Shown: one piece after another, positions 18,323 to 26,912 of the stretch | Layout of the letters: the number at the start of each line of letters is the position of its first letter | Numbering within the stretch: position 1 is the first letter of the stretch | DNA from: Actinoplanes sp. TBRC 11911 | GTDB lineage: Bacteria > Actinomycetota > Actinomycetes > Mycobacteriales > Micromonosporaceae | Direction: 5' to 3' | Assembly (NCBI RefSeq): GCF_012933445.1 | Contig: NZ_JABBNC010000051.1 | Location: forward strand, 1-54,633 | DNA: 54,633 nt | Notes under the pieces: generated by a model | The model's input: only the letters and a program-made list of their open reading frames with translations | Database searches by the model: none | Told to the model about the DNA's origin: nothing | Made by a program: the position numbers and the translations under genes

Positions 18323-21016
18323 GTGTTGGTCGGGCACGTGCTCGGGGGGACCGAGGTCGAGGCGGACGGGGTTCCGGTCGATCTCGGCGGTCCGCTGCCC
18401 CGGCGGCTGGTCGCGGCGCTGCTCGCGGCCGAGGGCCGGGCGGTCTCCGAGGACGCGCTCGCCGCCGCGATCTGGGGCGCCGAGGTGCCGGCCAATCCGA
18501 CCGCGTCGCTGCAGGCGTACGTGTCGCGGCTGCGCCGGATCCTCGGACGCGACGCGCTGGTGCGGGCCGGGGACGGCTATCGGATCGCGGTGGACGACAC
18601 GGACGTGGCGCGGTTCGCGGCCGATGTCGCGCGCGGGCGGGAGCTGCTCGACGACGAACGGCCCGGCGAGGCGGTGCGCGCCTTCGACACGGCGCTCTCC
18701 CGGTGGCGCGGTGAGGCGTTCGCGGATCTGCCCGAGTCGTATGCGCGTCCGCACCTGGCGGAACTGCGCGACGTGGCCGCGGAGGAACGTCTGGCAGCCC
18801 GGCTGGCGACCGGCGATGCCCCCGGAGTCGTCGGCGATCTGGACGCGGCGGTGCGTGCCGAGCCGTACCGGGAACGCCGTTGGGAGCTTTTGATCCTCGC
18901 CCTGTATCGCAGTGGCCGGCAGGCCGACGCGCTCGCCGCGCTGCGCCGGGTCCGCGCGCGGCTGGCGGACGACCTCGGCATCGATCCCGGCCCGGCGCTG
19001 CAGGAGCTGGAGGGCCGCCTGCTGGCCCAGGACCCGCGCCTGCTGTTGCCGTCCCGGCCCACCCATGCCGTACGCCCGTTGTCGCACTTCTTCGGCAGAA
19101 AAGATGAAATATCGGAAGTGGACCGCCTGGTGGCCGCGCACCGCCTGGTCACGCTCGTCGGCCCGGGCGGAGCCGGCAAGACACGCTTGGCGGTCGAGTT
19201 CGCGTCCGCACGCGACCGGCAAAGCACGGAGCCGTGGTTCGTCCGCCTCGCCGACGTCGCTGACCCCGCTGAAGTCCCGGCCGCCGTCGCCGCCGCCGTC
19301 GGAGTTCGCGGCACCACCGTCGACTCGATCGCCGTCGCCCTCGGCCGCCAGCCCGGCCTCCTGCTGCTCGACAACTGCGAACACGTCGTCACCGCGGCCG
19401 CCGACCTCGCCCTGGCCCTCCTGTCCCGATGCCCGGGTCTCACCATCCTGGCCACCAGCCGCGAACCCCTAGGGGTCGACGGCGAGCGCCTCCTCCCCGT
19501 CGCTCCCCTGCCGCCCACCGACGCCGTCGCCCTGCTGACCGACCGGATCCAGGCCGTACGCCCCGGCTGGCGCCCCACCACCGCCGAATCCGACCAGCTG
19601 ACCCGGCTCGCCGACGCCCTCGACGGCATCCCCCTCGCCCTGGAACTGGCCGCCGCCCGCGCCCGCGTCCTGGGCCTCGGCGAGCTGCTCGACATGCTGC
19701 ACGACCGCTTCCCCGCGCTGGGCCCGGTCCCGCGCGGCGCCCTCGCTCCGCACCAGACCCTGGAAGCCGCGGTCGCCTGGAGTGTCGACCTGCTCTCCGC
19801 GAGCGACCGCGCGCTGCTCCTGCGGTTGTGGTCGTTCGAGGGCGGGTTCCCGCTGGCCGCGCTGGACAACGACCTGGACGGACTCTCCGCGCTCGTGGCC
19901 CGCTCGGTGGTCGTCGCCGACACGAGCGTCACGCCGGCCCGGTACCGGCTGCTGGAGATCGTCCGGGCGTACTGCCGCAAGCACGACCCGGACCCGGCGG
20001 CGAGCCGCGAAGCGCACGCCGCGTGGGTGCGCCGGCTGGTCGAGCAGCAGGCCCCGCTGTTGCGCGCGGAGCACTCGGCGCACGCGATCCGGGTGCTCAA
20101 CCGGGAACGACCGAACCTGCGCGCCGCCATCACGCACGACCTGACGACGGCGCCGCGCACGGCGTTGCGTACGGCCGGTCTGCTGGAATGGTTCTGGTTC
20201 CGCGGCGGCCTGGTCGGTGAGGGTCTGCCGCTGCTGCACGACGCGCTGGCCAAGGCCCCGGGCGCGCCGCGGGAGGACCGGGCGCGGGCGTTGATCTGCG
20301 CGGCGACGCTGTCGTACCTGGCCGGCGACCAGGGCGCCGCGCTGCGGGACCTCGAGGCGGGGCTCGACCTGATCGACGAGCCGGCCGGCCACGAGGAGCA
20401 CATCCTGAAGGCCCAAGCCTGCTACTACGCCGCGCTGTTCTGGTGGACCAACAACGAGTTCGAGCGGGCGGCCGGCTGGGCCCGGCAGTCGATGGACCTA
20501 GCCCGCGACCTTGGTGAGGGCTGGATCGTACCGGCCGCCACCATGTCGCTGGGCCCGGCCCTGGTCGGCGCCGGCCGGGTCGCCGAGGGCCGCACGGTGC
20601 TGACCCGGGCCGCCGAGCAGGCGGCGAGCATCCAGCAGAACTGGATCACCGCGATGAGCGAGCTGATGTTGGCCCGCGCCCTGCTGACCGACGACCCGCG
20701 GCCGGGCGAGGCGCTGAGCGTGCTGCGGCGGGCGCTGGACCGCTTCGCCGAGGAGGACGACATCGGCAACGTGCTGGCCGGTCTGCACACCGGCGCCTAC
20801 GCGCTGGTGCTCGACGGCCGTGTCACCGACGGCGCCACGCTGCTCGCCGCGGTTCGTCGCTTCTGCCGGCGCCGCGGCCTCGATCCGGACGTAGCCGACC
20901 CGGTGCGCGCCAAAGCCCTTTCATCCGCTTTGTCCCACATCGACCTGACGGCTGCCGAGCGGGACGCGGCCGAGCTCGACGAGTCAGCGCTCACGGGGCT
21001 GCTGGGGCAGGATTGA
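18323..21016 (+). CDS. SARP/AfsR-family transcriptional regulator (BTAD-NB-ARC-TPR)
   Basis: 897 residues from GTG 18323. Upstream ATG 18287 is possible but sits inside the 11-bp repeat array, and the protein family normally begins near VLVGHVLGGTEVEADG. Order: winged-helix DNA-binding domain (ALAAAIWGAEVPANPTASLQAYVSRLRRIL, about 55-85), BTAD helical domain to about 240, NB-ARC ATPase with Walker A GPGGAGKT (about 280-288) and LLLLDNCEHV, then TPR-like helical repeats to the end. Such proteins activate target genes by binding direct repeats near promoters, with ATP binding modulating activity. No biosynthetic cluster is nearby, so its targets may be local (hemerythrin) or elsewhere. Followed 4 bp later by the nei gene. 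Confidence 0.93.
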   Translation: MLVGHVLGGTEVEADGVPVDLGGPLPRRLVAALLAAEGRAVSEDALAAAIWGAEVPANPTASLQAYVSRLRRILGRDALVRAGDGYRIAVDDTDVARFAADVARGRELLDDERPGEAVRAFDTALSRWRGEAFADLPESYARPHLAELRDVAAEERLAARLATGDAPGVVGDLDAAVRAEPYRERRWELLILALYRSGRQADALAALRRVRARLADDLGIDPGPALQELEGRLLAQDPRLLLPSRPTHAVRPLSHFFGRKDEISEVDRLVAAHRLVTLVGPGGAGKTRLAVEFASARDRQSTEPWFVRLADVADPAEVPAAVAAAVGVRGTTVDSIAVALGRQPGLLLLDNCEHVVTAAADLALALLSRCPGLTILATSREPLGVDGERLLPVAPLPPTDAVALLTDRIQAVRPGWRPTTAESDQLTRLADALDGIPLALELAAARARVLGLGELLDMLHDRFPALGPVPRGALAPHQTLEAAVAWSVDLLSASDRALLLRLWSFEGGFPLAALDNDLDGLSALVARSVVVADTSVTPARYRLLEIVRAYCRKHDPDPAASREAHAAWVRRLVEQQAPLLRAEHSAHAIRVLNRERPNLRAAITHDLTTAPRTALRTAGLLEWFWFRGGLVGEGLPLLHDALAKAPGAPREDRARALICAATLSYLAGDQGAALRDLEAGLDLIDEPAGHEEHILKAQACYYAALFWWTNNEFERAAGWARQSMDLARDLGEGWIVPAATMSLGPALVGAGRVAEGRTVLTRAAEQAASIQQNWITAMSELMLARALLTDDPRPGEALSVLRRALDRFAEEDDIGNVLAGLHTGAYALVLDGRVTDGATLLAAVRRFCRRRGLDPDVADPVRAKALSSALSHIDLTAAERDAAELDESALTGLLGQD

Positions 21017-21020
21017 CGGT

Positions 21021-21809
21021 ATGCCCGAGGGGGACACCGTCTGGAACACGGCCCGCACGCTCGAACGCGCGCTCGCCGGTGAGGTGCTGACCGGGTCCGA
21101 CTTCCGGGTGCCGCGCCTGGCCACCACCGACCTGACCGGCTGGACCGTGGCCGAGTCGGCGAGCCGCGGCAAGCACCTGCTGCTGCGCCTCACGAAGGAC
21201 GACGCCAAGCCGCTGACGCTGCACTCGCACCTGCGGATGGACGGCGCGTGGCGGACGTTCCAGGCCGGCGAACGCTGGGCGGGCCGCCCCGCACACCTGA
21301 TCCGCGTCGTCCTGCGGACCGCGAAAAGCGTCGCCGTCGGCTACCACCTGCACGACGTCACCCTTATCCCGACAAATGATGAAAAATCGTTCCTTAGTTA
21401 CCTCGGCCCGGACCTGCTCGGCGACGACTGGGACCCGGCCGAGGCGACCCGCCGGATCGCGGAGCACCCGGACGAAACCATCGCGGCCGCCCTGCTCGAC
21501 CAGCGCAACCTGGCCGGCGTGGGCAACCTCTACAAGTCGGAGACGCTCTTCCTGCGCGGACTGTGGCCGTGGACCCCGGTCGCCCAGGTGCACGACCTGA
21601 CAAAGGTCGTCGAGCTCGCGCAGAAGCTGGTCGCGTCGAACCGGGGCCGCTGGACGCAGACCACCACCGGCTCACTGCGCCGGGGCGAGACGAACTATGT
21701 CTACGGCCGGCGGGCGCAACCGTGCCGCCGCTGCGGCACCGCGATCAGCAAGGCCGAGCAGGACGAACGCGTCACGTACTGGTGCCCGCGCTGCCAGTCG
21801 AAAACTTGA
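21021..21809 (+). CDS. nei: Fpg/Nei-family DNA glycosylase
   Basis: 262 residues, ATG 21021. Starts MPEGDTVW: Pro2 (Schiff base) and Glu3 are the catalytic pair; PEGDT rather than PELPE places it with endonuclease VIII (Nei). H2TH region LDQRNLAGVGNLYKSETLFL (about 158-177); C-terminal zinc finger with C..C (PCRRCG) and C..C (WCPRC). Removes oxidised bases, especially pyrimidines, and cuts the abasic site. The last 38 bp overlap the 3' end of the convergent pspM-like gene. Confidence 0.93.
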   Translation: MPEGDTVWNTARTLERALAGEVLTGSDFRVPRLATTDLTGWTVAESASRGKHLLLRLTKDDAKPLTLHSHLRMDGAWRTFQAGERWAGRPAHLIRVVLRTAKSVAVGYHLHDVTLIPTNDEKSFLSYLGPDLLGDDWDPAEATRRIAEHPDETIAAALLDQRNLAGVGNLYKSETLFLRGLWPWTPVAQVHDLTKVVELAQKLVASNRGRWTQTTTGSLRRGETNYVYGRRAQPCRRCGTAISKAEQDERVTYWCPRCQSKT

Positions 21810-22560
21810 ACGGCGGGCGCTTCAGCTCGGACAGGCCCTCGGCCAGCCCGCGCAGACGATCGGTCGCGTCGACCAGGCCGGCGAACGCCGGATGCTTGAG
21901 GTCGGCGACCGGGTGGCCATCCTCGGCGACATAGCTCGCGGCCGCCGCCACCAGCCGCTCGTACGCCTCGACACCCTCGGTGAACTGGGCGACCAGCCCG
22001 GCATGCGACTCGGCGAGCCCGACGTTTTGGGCTGGCGCAGTCAGCGGCAGCGCGCGCTCCACGCTCGCCACCCGCTGGCCGAGATCACGCAGCCAGCTCT
22101 CCGCCGCGGCGGCCTCCAGCAGCGCTTCCTCACCCGGACCGGTCAGCCGGCCGGCCAGCGCGACCAGCGTGGCCGACGCCCGGTCGAGACGGTCCCACGC
22201 CTGCGTGATCGCCGAGCCGCGCAGTTGATACCGGCTCTTCTGCCGGCGCACCTCGTTCATGACCGTGCGCCCGGCCGGGAACCGCTCGATCGCCGCCGCC
22301 AGCCGCTGCCCGGCCAGCGCCGGGTCGGGCGGTGCCGGGGCGGGCGTGGCGGCCAGCGCCCGGTGATCGCTCCAGCGCCACCAGGCCAGCGCCATCGACG
22401 CCCCGGCGGCGCCGGCCCAGATCGCGTCGACGGCGCCGATGCCCGCGTACGGCGTGAGGACGGCGGTGGCCGCGGCTAAGCCGCCACCGAGCACACTCCA
22501 GCGCCGCGCCGAACCGCGCAGCCGCTTGAGCCGGCGGAAATACCGCGTTCGCTCGTCCAC
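21772..22560 (-). CDS. pspM: PspM-like membrane partner of PspA
   Basis: 262 residues, ATG 22560. Basic N-terminus (RRLKRLRGSARRW), then two hydrophobic helices at about 22-65 (SVLGGGLAAATAVLTPYAGIGA; IWAGAAGASMALAWWRW), then a long cytoplasmic helical domain. Directly downstream of pspA (24 bp) and pspA is next to clgR, the order of Mycobacterium tuberculosis clgR-pspA-pspM (Rv2745c-Rv2743c). Assignment rests mostly on this synteny, size and topology. A pspN-like gene is not present; the convergent nei gene follows instead. Confidence 0.78.
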   Translation of the reverse strand: MDERTRYFRRLKRLRGSARRWSVLGGGLAAATAVLTPYAGIGAVDAIWAGAAGASMALAWWRWSDHRALAATPAPAPPDPALAGQRLAAAIERFPAGRTVMNEVRRQKSRYQLRGSAITQAWDRLDRASATLVALAGRLTGPGEEALLEAAAAESWLRDLGQRVASVERALPLTAPAQNVGLAESHAGLVAQFTEGVEAYERLVAAAASYVAEDGHPVADLKHPAFAGLVDATDRLRGLAEGLSELKRPPFKFSTGSAGTST

Positions 22561-22584
22561 CGTCGTCCTCCCCGTCGCGTCGTA

Positions 22585-23451
22585 CTAGCCGGCCGCGGTG
22601 GTGTCGCCCCGCTTCTGGTTCATGCTGGCCCGGATCTCGTCGAGGCGGGCGACGCTGGCCGGGTCGGCGGCCGGCGCGGCGGCCTCGCCCTGCTCCACGG
22701 CGGGCTGCGTCGCGGCGCCGCCGAGCTTCTCGCCGGCCATGCTGGCCCGGATCTGCTCGAGACGGGAGGCGCCGGCCATGTCGAGGCTCGACTTCTGCAC
22801 CTCGAGCATCCGGCCCTCGACGGAGTTGGACGCGAGCTCGGCCCGGCCCATCGCGTTCGCGTACCGCTGCTCGATCTTGTCGCGCACCTCGTCCAGCGAC
22901 GGTGTGTTGCCGGGCGCGGCGAGCGACGACATCGACTCCAGCGACCGGGCCACGGTCTCCTGCATCTTGGCCTGCTCGAGCTGGCTGAGCAGGCGAGAGC
23001 GCTCGGCGATGCGCTGCTGCAGCACCATCGCGTTGTTCTCCACCGCCTTGCGCGCCTGCCCGGCCGCCGAGAGCGCCTGGTCGTGCAGCGTCTTGAGGTC
23101 TTCCATCGACTGCTCGCCGGCGACCAGCTGGGTGGCCAGCGTCTGCGCTGTCGACTCGTACTTCTGTGCCTCAGCCTCGTCCCCGCCGCCGCGGGCGCGG
23201 TCGGCCAGGGTGATCGCCTGGCGGGCCATGCCCTGCAGCTTCTCGACCTCGGACATCTGGCGGGACAGCTTCATCTCCAGCTGGCGCTGGTTGCCGATGA
23301 CCGCCGCCGCCTGCTGGACGAGCGCCTGGTGCTGCCGCTGGGCATCCTCGATGGCCTGCTGAATCTGGACCTTGGGGTCGGCGTACTCGTCGATCTTCGC
23401 GCCGAAGAGCGCCATCATGTAACGCCAGCCCTTGACGAACGGGTTCGCCAT
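22585..23451 (-). CDS. pspA: Phage-shock protein A (PspA/IM30 family)
   Basis: 288 residues, ATG 23451. N-terminal amphipathic segment (MANPFVKGWRYMMALF), then continuous coiled-coil helices (for example QLEMKLSRQMSEVEKLQGMA, AVENNAMVLQQRIAERSRLLSQLE) to about 235. Two copies of an L(D/E)(E/Q)IRASM motif occur near the C-terminus (about 232-240 and 272-282). PspA/ESCRT-III proteins coat and stabilise damaged membrane. Upstream is a 267-bp gap with the clgR terminator and a possible ClgR site. Confidence 0.95.
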   Translation of the reverse strand: MANPFVKGWRYMMALFGAKIDEYADPKVQIQQAIEDAQRQHQALVQQAAAVIGNQRQLEMKLSRQMSEVEKLQGMARQAITLADRARGGGDEAEAQKYESTAQTLATQLVAGEQSMEDLKTLHDQALSAAGQARKAVENNAMVLQQRIAERSRLLSQLEQAKMQETVARSLESMSSLAAPGNTPSLDEVRDKIEQRYANAMGRAELASNSVEGRMLEVQKSSLDMAGASRLEQIRASMAGEKLGGAATQPAVEQGEAAAPAADPASVARLDEIRASMNQKRGDTTAAG

Positions 23452-23514
23452 ATCGCGGTATCCCCTCAGAGTCGCTCAGTCTTCGGCGCCACCGACGTTG
23501 ATCGCAAAGCTGCC

Positions 23515-23529
23515 CGCGATGGCGCGAAC
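23515..23529 (-). promoter_or_regulatory. Possible ClgR operator upstream of pspA
   Basis: Minus strand GTTCGC, six bases, GCG. ClgR sites are described as GTTCGC-N5-GCG, so the spacing is one base off. About 65 bp upstream of pspA. Confidence 0.25.
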
Positions 23530-23670
23530 ACCATCGTGTCAGCTCGACGCCACCAGCGTCACGTGACTTCGGGGGGATCTCAGGGTGTCCCCCAGGCTTC
23601 GAGGCTACGCGCAGTACCGGCTCAGGGTCGATCCCGGATGCGGCGAGCGAAAGCAATCAGGAACAGACAA

Positions 23671-23698
23671 GCCGGGCCATCCGTGTGGATGGCCCGGC
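23671..23698 (-). terminator. Hairpin after clgR
   Basis: Perfect 12-bp stem GCCGGGCCATCC/GGATGGCCCGGC with GTGT loop, 20 nt past the clgR stop. It separates clgR from pspA, so pspA probably has its own promoter or is controlled by readthrough. Confidence 0.8.
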
Positions 23699-23718
23699 AA
23701 GGTCGGTGATGCTGCGAA

Positions 23719-24117
23719 TCAGGCGGCGTACACGACGTCGCGCTGCTGCGGACGCTTGGCGTGCAAGGTCGCCTTGAGCGGCGACTCCTGGCGCACCGAG
23801 ACGGCGACGTCGCCGTCGCGGGCCAGCTTGCGGACGGCGGGCTCCGGGTTGTCGCCGACCGGTACCAGCACGCCTTCCATGTCTTCGGCGAGCGACATCG
23901 TGTCACCGACGTCGCGGAGAATCTCGGACAAGCGTGCGCCCAAGGCCTCACAAATGGCCGCTAGCAGCTCGCTGGACGCTTCCTTTTGACCGCGCTCGAT
24001 CTCGGACAGATACCCCAGGCTGACATTCGCGGCGGTGGACACCTCGCGCAGCGTGCGGTGCTGCCCCTGCCGGCGCGCCCGAAGTGCGTCGCCGATAACC
24101 CGGCGTAGCAGGACCAT
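23719..24117 (-). CDS. clgR: ClgR-type XRE regulator of protease and envelope stress genes
   Basis: 132 residues, ATG 24117 preceded by AGGAGGAGG; an upstream in-frame start exists but has no such site. HTH: TLREVSTAANVSLGYLSEIERGQKEASSELLAAICEAL (about 22-60). The C-terminus is RDVVYAA; ClgR of other actinobacteria ends in AA, which serves as a degradation tag for the Clp protease it controls. Known targets of the family are clpP/clpC and pspA. cinA, pgsA and rimO lie upstream on the same strand, pspA-pspM downstream. Confidence 0.92.
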   Translation of the reverse strand: MVLLRRVIGDALRARRQGQHRTLREVSTAANVSLGYLSEIERGQKEASSELLAAICEALGARLSEILRDVGDTMSLAEDMEGVLVPVGDNPEPAVRKLARDGDVAVSVRQESPLKATLHAKRPQQRDVVYAA

Positions 24118-24275
24118 GGCACCTCCTCCTGCGGCGGGGCCGCCGGCACACGCCGGAGGCTTCCCGCAACCGTACCCGTTGCCGGCGAGGCCGACATCCC
24201 GCCCCGCCGAATTCCGGGACCCACGCGGGACGGGCCGTTTTTCCAACAATCTTGCCTGGTATGGCATTCCCCAGG

Positions 24276-24767
24276 TCAGGGCGTTGCGGAGGCCTCGGCG
24301 AGACGGTTCGACAGCAGCCGTAGAACGCTCGTCACACTTTCGGAGCGGATCTCGGCCCGGCTGCCGCCGAGCTTCAGCTCGCGCACGACGGCCCCGGTCG
24401 GGCCGGCGACGGACACGTAGACCAGGCCGACCGGTTTGCCGTCCTGCGGGTCCGGTCCGGCCACCCCGGTGGTGGCGACGGCCCAGTCGGCGCCGCAGCG
24501 TTCCCGGGCGCCGGCGGCGAGCGCCAGCGCCACCTCGGGATCGACCGGGCCGCGCTCGTCGAGCAGATCTCGGGAGACGCCCGCCAGCCGGTTCTTGAGG
24601 TCGGTGGCGTACACGACCAGGCCGCCGCGGTAGACCGCGCTGACCCCGGGGATCTCGACGATCGTGGCGGCGATCAGACCGCCGGTGAGCGACTCGGCGG
24701 TGGCGAGCGTCTCGCCGCGCTCGACGAGCCGGTGCACCGCCGCCTCGGCCGCGGCGTGAATGTCCAC
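24276..24767 (-). CDS. pncC: CinA-family nicotinamide-nucleotide amidase (PncC)
   Basis: 163 residues, GTG 24767. CinA C-terminal domain only: ATAESLTGGLIAATIVEIPGVSAVYRGGLVVYATDLK (about 20-57), VDPEVALALAAGARERCGADWAVATTGVAGPDPQDGKPVGLVYV. Hydrolyses nicotinamide mononucleotide to nicotinate mononucleotide in NAD recycling. Four bases separate it from pgsA. Confidence 0.92.
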   Translation of the reverse strand: MDIHAAAEAAVHRLVERGETLATAESLTGGLIAATIVEIPGVSAVYRGGLVVYATDLKNRLAGVSRDLLDERGPVDPEVALALAAGARERCGADWAVATTGVAGPDPQDGKPVGLVYVSVAGPTGAVVRELKLGGSRAEIRSESVTSVLRLLSNRLAEASATP

Positions 24768-24771
24768 CGGG

Positions 24772-25365
24772 TCAATCCCCTCGCGCGTTGCGGCGCAGGC
24801 GCAGCGCCTGGATCACATAGTCGACACCGGTCGCCACGGTCACGATCAGCGCGGCGCCCATCAGCCAGGCGCCCACCACGTCGAACGGGGACGGGACGGG
24901 CCACAGATACCACGCGATGGCGGCGATCTGGAGCATCGTCTTCAGTTTGCCGCCCCGCGACGCCGGGATGATCCCGTACCGGATCACCCAGAAACGCAGT
25001 GCGGTGACGCCCCACTCGCGTACCAGGATGAGAATCGTGACCCACCACGGCAGCCGGTCGTAGGCGGAGAGCAGTACCAACGCCGTACCGGTCAGCGCCT
25101 TGTCCGCGATCGGGTCGGCGACCTTGCCGAACGAGGTGACCAGCGACCAGCGCCGGGCGATCCACCCGTCCACGAAGTCGGTGGCCGAAGCCACGCAGAA
25201 GACCACGCACGTGACGATCCGGGCGCCGGTGCCGGTTAAGTCCGTGGCGACGACCAGGACCAGGAAGACCGGAACGAGAATGATCCGGACGACGGTCAAA
25301 ATGTTCGCCGGGTTGTACAGCGACACCACCCTGGGTGCCGAGACCGGAACCGGCTTGTCGGTCAC
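24772..25365 (-). CDS. pgsA: CDP-diacylglycerol-glycerol-3-phosphate phosphatidyltransferase
   Basis: 197 residues, start 25365 overlapping rimO's stop by 4 nt. CDP-alcohol phosphotransferase motif D-x2-DG-x2-AR-x8-G-x3-D-x3-D is present as TDFVDGWIARRWSLVTSFGKVADPIAD (about 61-87). Six membrane helices predicted by hydrophobicity. Makes phosphatidylglycerophosphate, the precursor of phosphatidylglycerol and cardiolipin. Its link with PspA/ClgR keeps membrane synthesis and membrane stress genes together, as in other actinobacteria. Confidence 0.93.
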   Translation of the reverse strand: MTDKPVPVSAPRVVSLYNPANILTVVRIILVPVFLVLVVATDLTGTGARIVTCVVFCVASATDFVDGWIARRWSLVTSFGKVADPIADKALTGTALVLLSAYDRLPWWVTILILVREWGVTALRFWVIRYGIIPASRGGKLKTMLQIAAIAWYLWPVPSPFDVVGAWLMGAALIVTVATGVDYVIQALRLRRNARGD

Positions 25366-26822
25366 TGCCCGCGCACCGGCGCCGCGGAGATCATCTCGAC
25401 CGGGACGGCGACCAGATCGACGCCCTCGGTCGCGGTCACCCGGGCGCGCACCAGATCGCCCGGCCGTAGCGCGGCCAGATCGACGCCGACGTCGCCGGCC
25501 ACCAGCATGGTGGAGCCGTCCACCTCGGGTGCCTGATGCTCGGCGCGGCCCTCGACCTCGCCGTCGGCCACCGAATCCACCAGCACCTCGACGGTGGAGC
25601 CGAGACGCTCCTCGGCACGCTGCGAGCCCAGCTCGTCGGCGAGCGAGACCAGCCGGTCGTAGCGCCGCTTGATGGTGTCCTCGCCGACCTTGCCGTCCAT
25701 GCCGGCCGCCTCGGTGCCGTCCTCGTCGCTGTAGTCGAAGACGCCGATCGCGTCGAGCCGGGCCTCGTTCAGGAAGCGCACCAGCTCTTCGTAGTCCTCG
25801 CGGGTCTCGCCCGGGAAACCGACGATGAAGTTGCTCCGAGCCCCGGCGGCCGGCGCCAGGTTACGGGCCGAGTCGAGCAGCTCCAGGAACCGCTCGGTGG
25901 AGCCGAAACGCCGCATCCGGCGCAGCACCGGCTCGCTGGAGTGCTGGAACGACAGGTCGTAGTAGGCGGCGACACCGGGCGTGGTGGCGATCGTCTCGAC
26001 CAGGCCGGGACGCGTCTCCGCGGGCTGCAGGTAGCTGGCCCGGACCCGGACGATGCCGTCGACGGCGGCGAGCTGCGGCAACAGCTTCTCCAGCAGGCGC
26101 GGATCACCCAGATCTTTCCCGTACGAGGTGCTGTTCTCACTCACCAGCACCAGCTCGCGCACCCCCGACTTGGCCAGCCACTCAGCCTCGGCCAGCAGCT
26201 CCTGCGGGTCGCGGGAGACGAACGCCCCGCGGAACGCCGGGATCGCGCAGAACGAGCAGCGGCGGTCGCACCCGCTGGCCAGCTTCAGGCTGGCGACCGG
26301 GCCGGAGTCGAGCCGGTGGCGCAGGATCTGGCGCAGGTGCGCCGGGGTGTGCTCGTCGACCGTCGCGTGGCCGGGCACCACCACCTTCGCGGCCTGGCGC
26401 TGCACCGGGGTGATCGGCAGCAGCTCGCGGCGGTCGCGCGGGGTGTGCGCGTCGAAGCGCTCCCCGGCGAGCACGCCGTCCAGCCGGCCGGCGATGTCCG
26501 TGTAGTCGTCGAAGCCGAGCACCGCGGCCGCCTCGGGCAGGCTGTCCGCGAGCTCCTTGCCGTACCGCTCGGCCATGCAGCCGGCCGCGACCACCTTGGC
26601 GCCGGTGTCGGCGGCGGCGAGCAGCGTCTCGATCGAGTCCTGCTTGGCCTTTTCCACGAAGCCACACGTGTTGACCAGGACCACGTCGGCGCCCTTGGCG
26701 TCGGTGCTGACCTGCCAGCCGCCCGCGTCGAGCCGTGCTGCCAACTCCTCGGAGTCGACCTCGTTACGGGCACAGCCGAGGGTGAGTAGAGCGACACGAC
26801 GAGAAGAAGGAGTTACCGACAC
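25362..26822 (-). CDS. rimO: Ribosomal protein S12 methylthiotransferase RimO
   Basis: 486 residues, GTG 26822. UPF0004 domain at the N-terminus (ALLTLGCARNEVDSEELAARL; NTCGFVEKAKQDSIETLLAAA), radical-SAM CxxxCxxC as CDRRCSFC (about 183-190), VGFPGETREDYEELVRF, and a C-terminal TRAM domain (about 415-480). Adds a methylthio group to an aspartate of ribosomal protein S12 using two iron-sulfur clusters. First gene of rimO-pgsA-pncC. Confidence 0.95.
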   Translation of the reverse strand: MSVTPSSRRVALLTLGCARNEVDSEELAARLDAGGWQVSTDAKGADVVLVNTCGFVEKAKQDSIETLLAAADTGAKVVAAGCMAERYGKELADSLPEAAAVLGFDDYTDIAGRLDGVLAGERFDAHTPRDRRELLPITPVQRQAAKVVVPGHATVDEHTPAHLRQILRHRLDSGPVASLKLASGCDRRCSFCAIPAFRGAFVSRDPQELLAEAEWLAKSGVRELVLVSENSTSYGKDLGDPRLLEKLLPQLAAVDGIVRVRASYLQPAETRPGLVETIATTPGVAAYYDLSFQHSSEPVLRRMRRFGSTERFLELLDSARNLAPAAGARSNFIVGFPGETREDYEELVRFLNEARLDAIGVFDYSDEDGTEAAGMDGKVGEDTIKRRYDRLVSLADELGSQRAEERLGSTVEVLVDSVADGEVEGRAEHQAPEVDGSTMLVAGDVGVDLAALRPGDLVRARVTATEGVDLVAVPVEMISAAPVRGQ

Positions 26823-26912
26823 CCGCCAAGGTTACCGGGCGCCGGGGACCGGCTGTTCCCCCACACGGTTGGTTGAACCGTGACACCGCCCTCGCCCGTA
26901 CCCAGGGGCACC

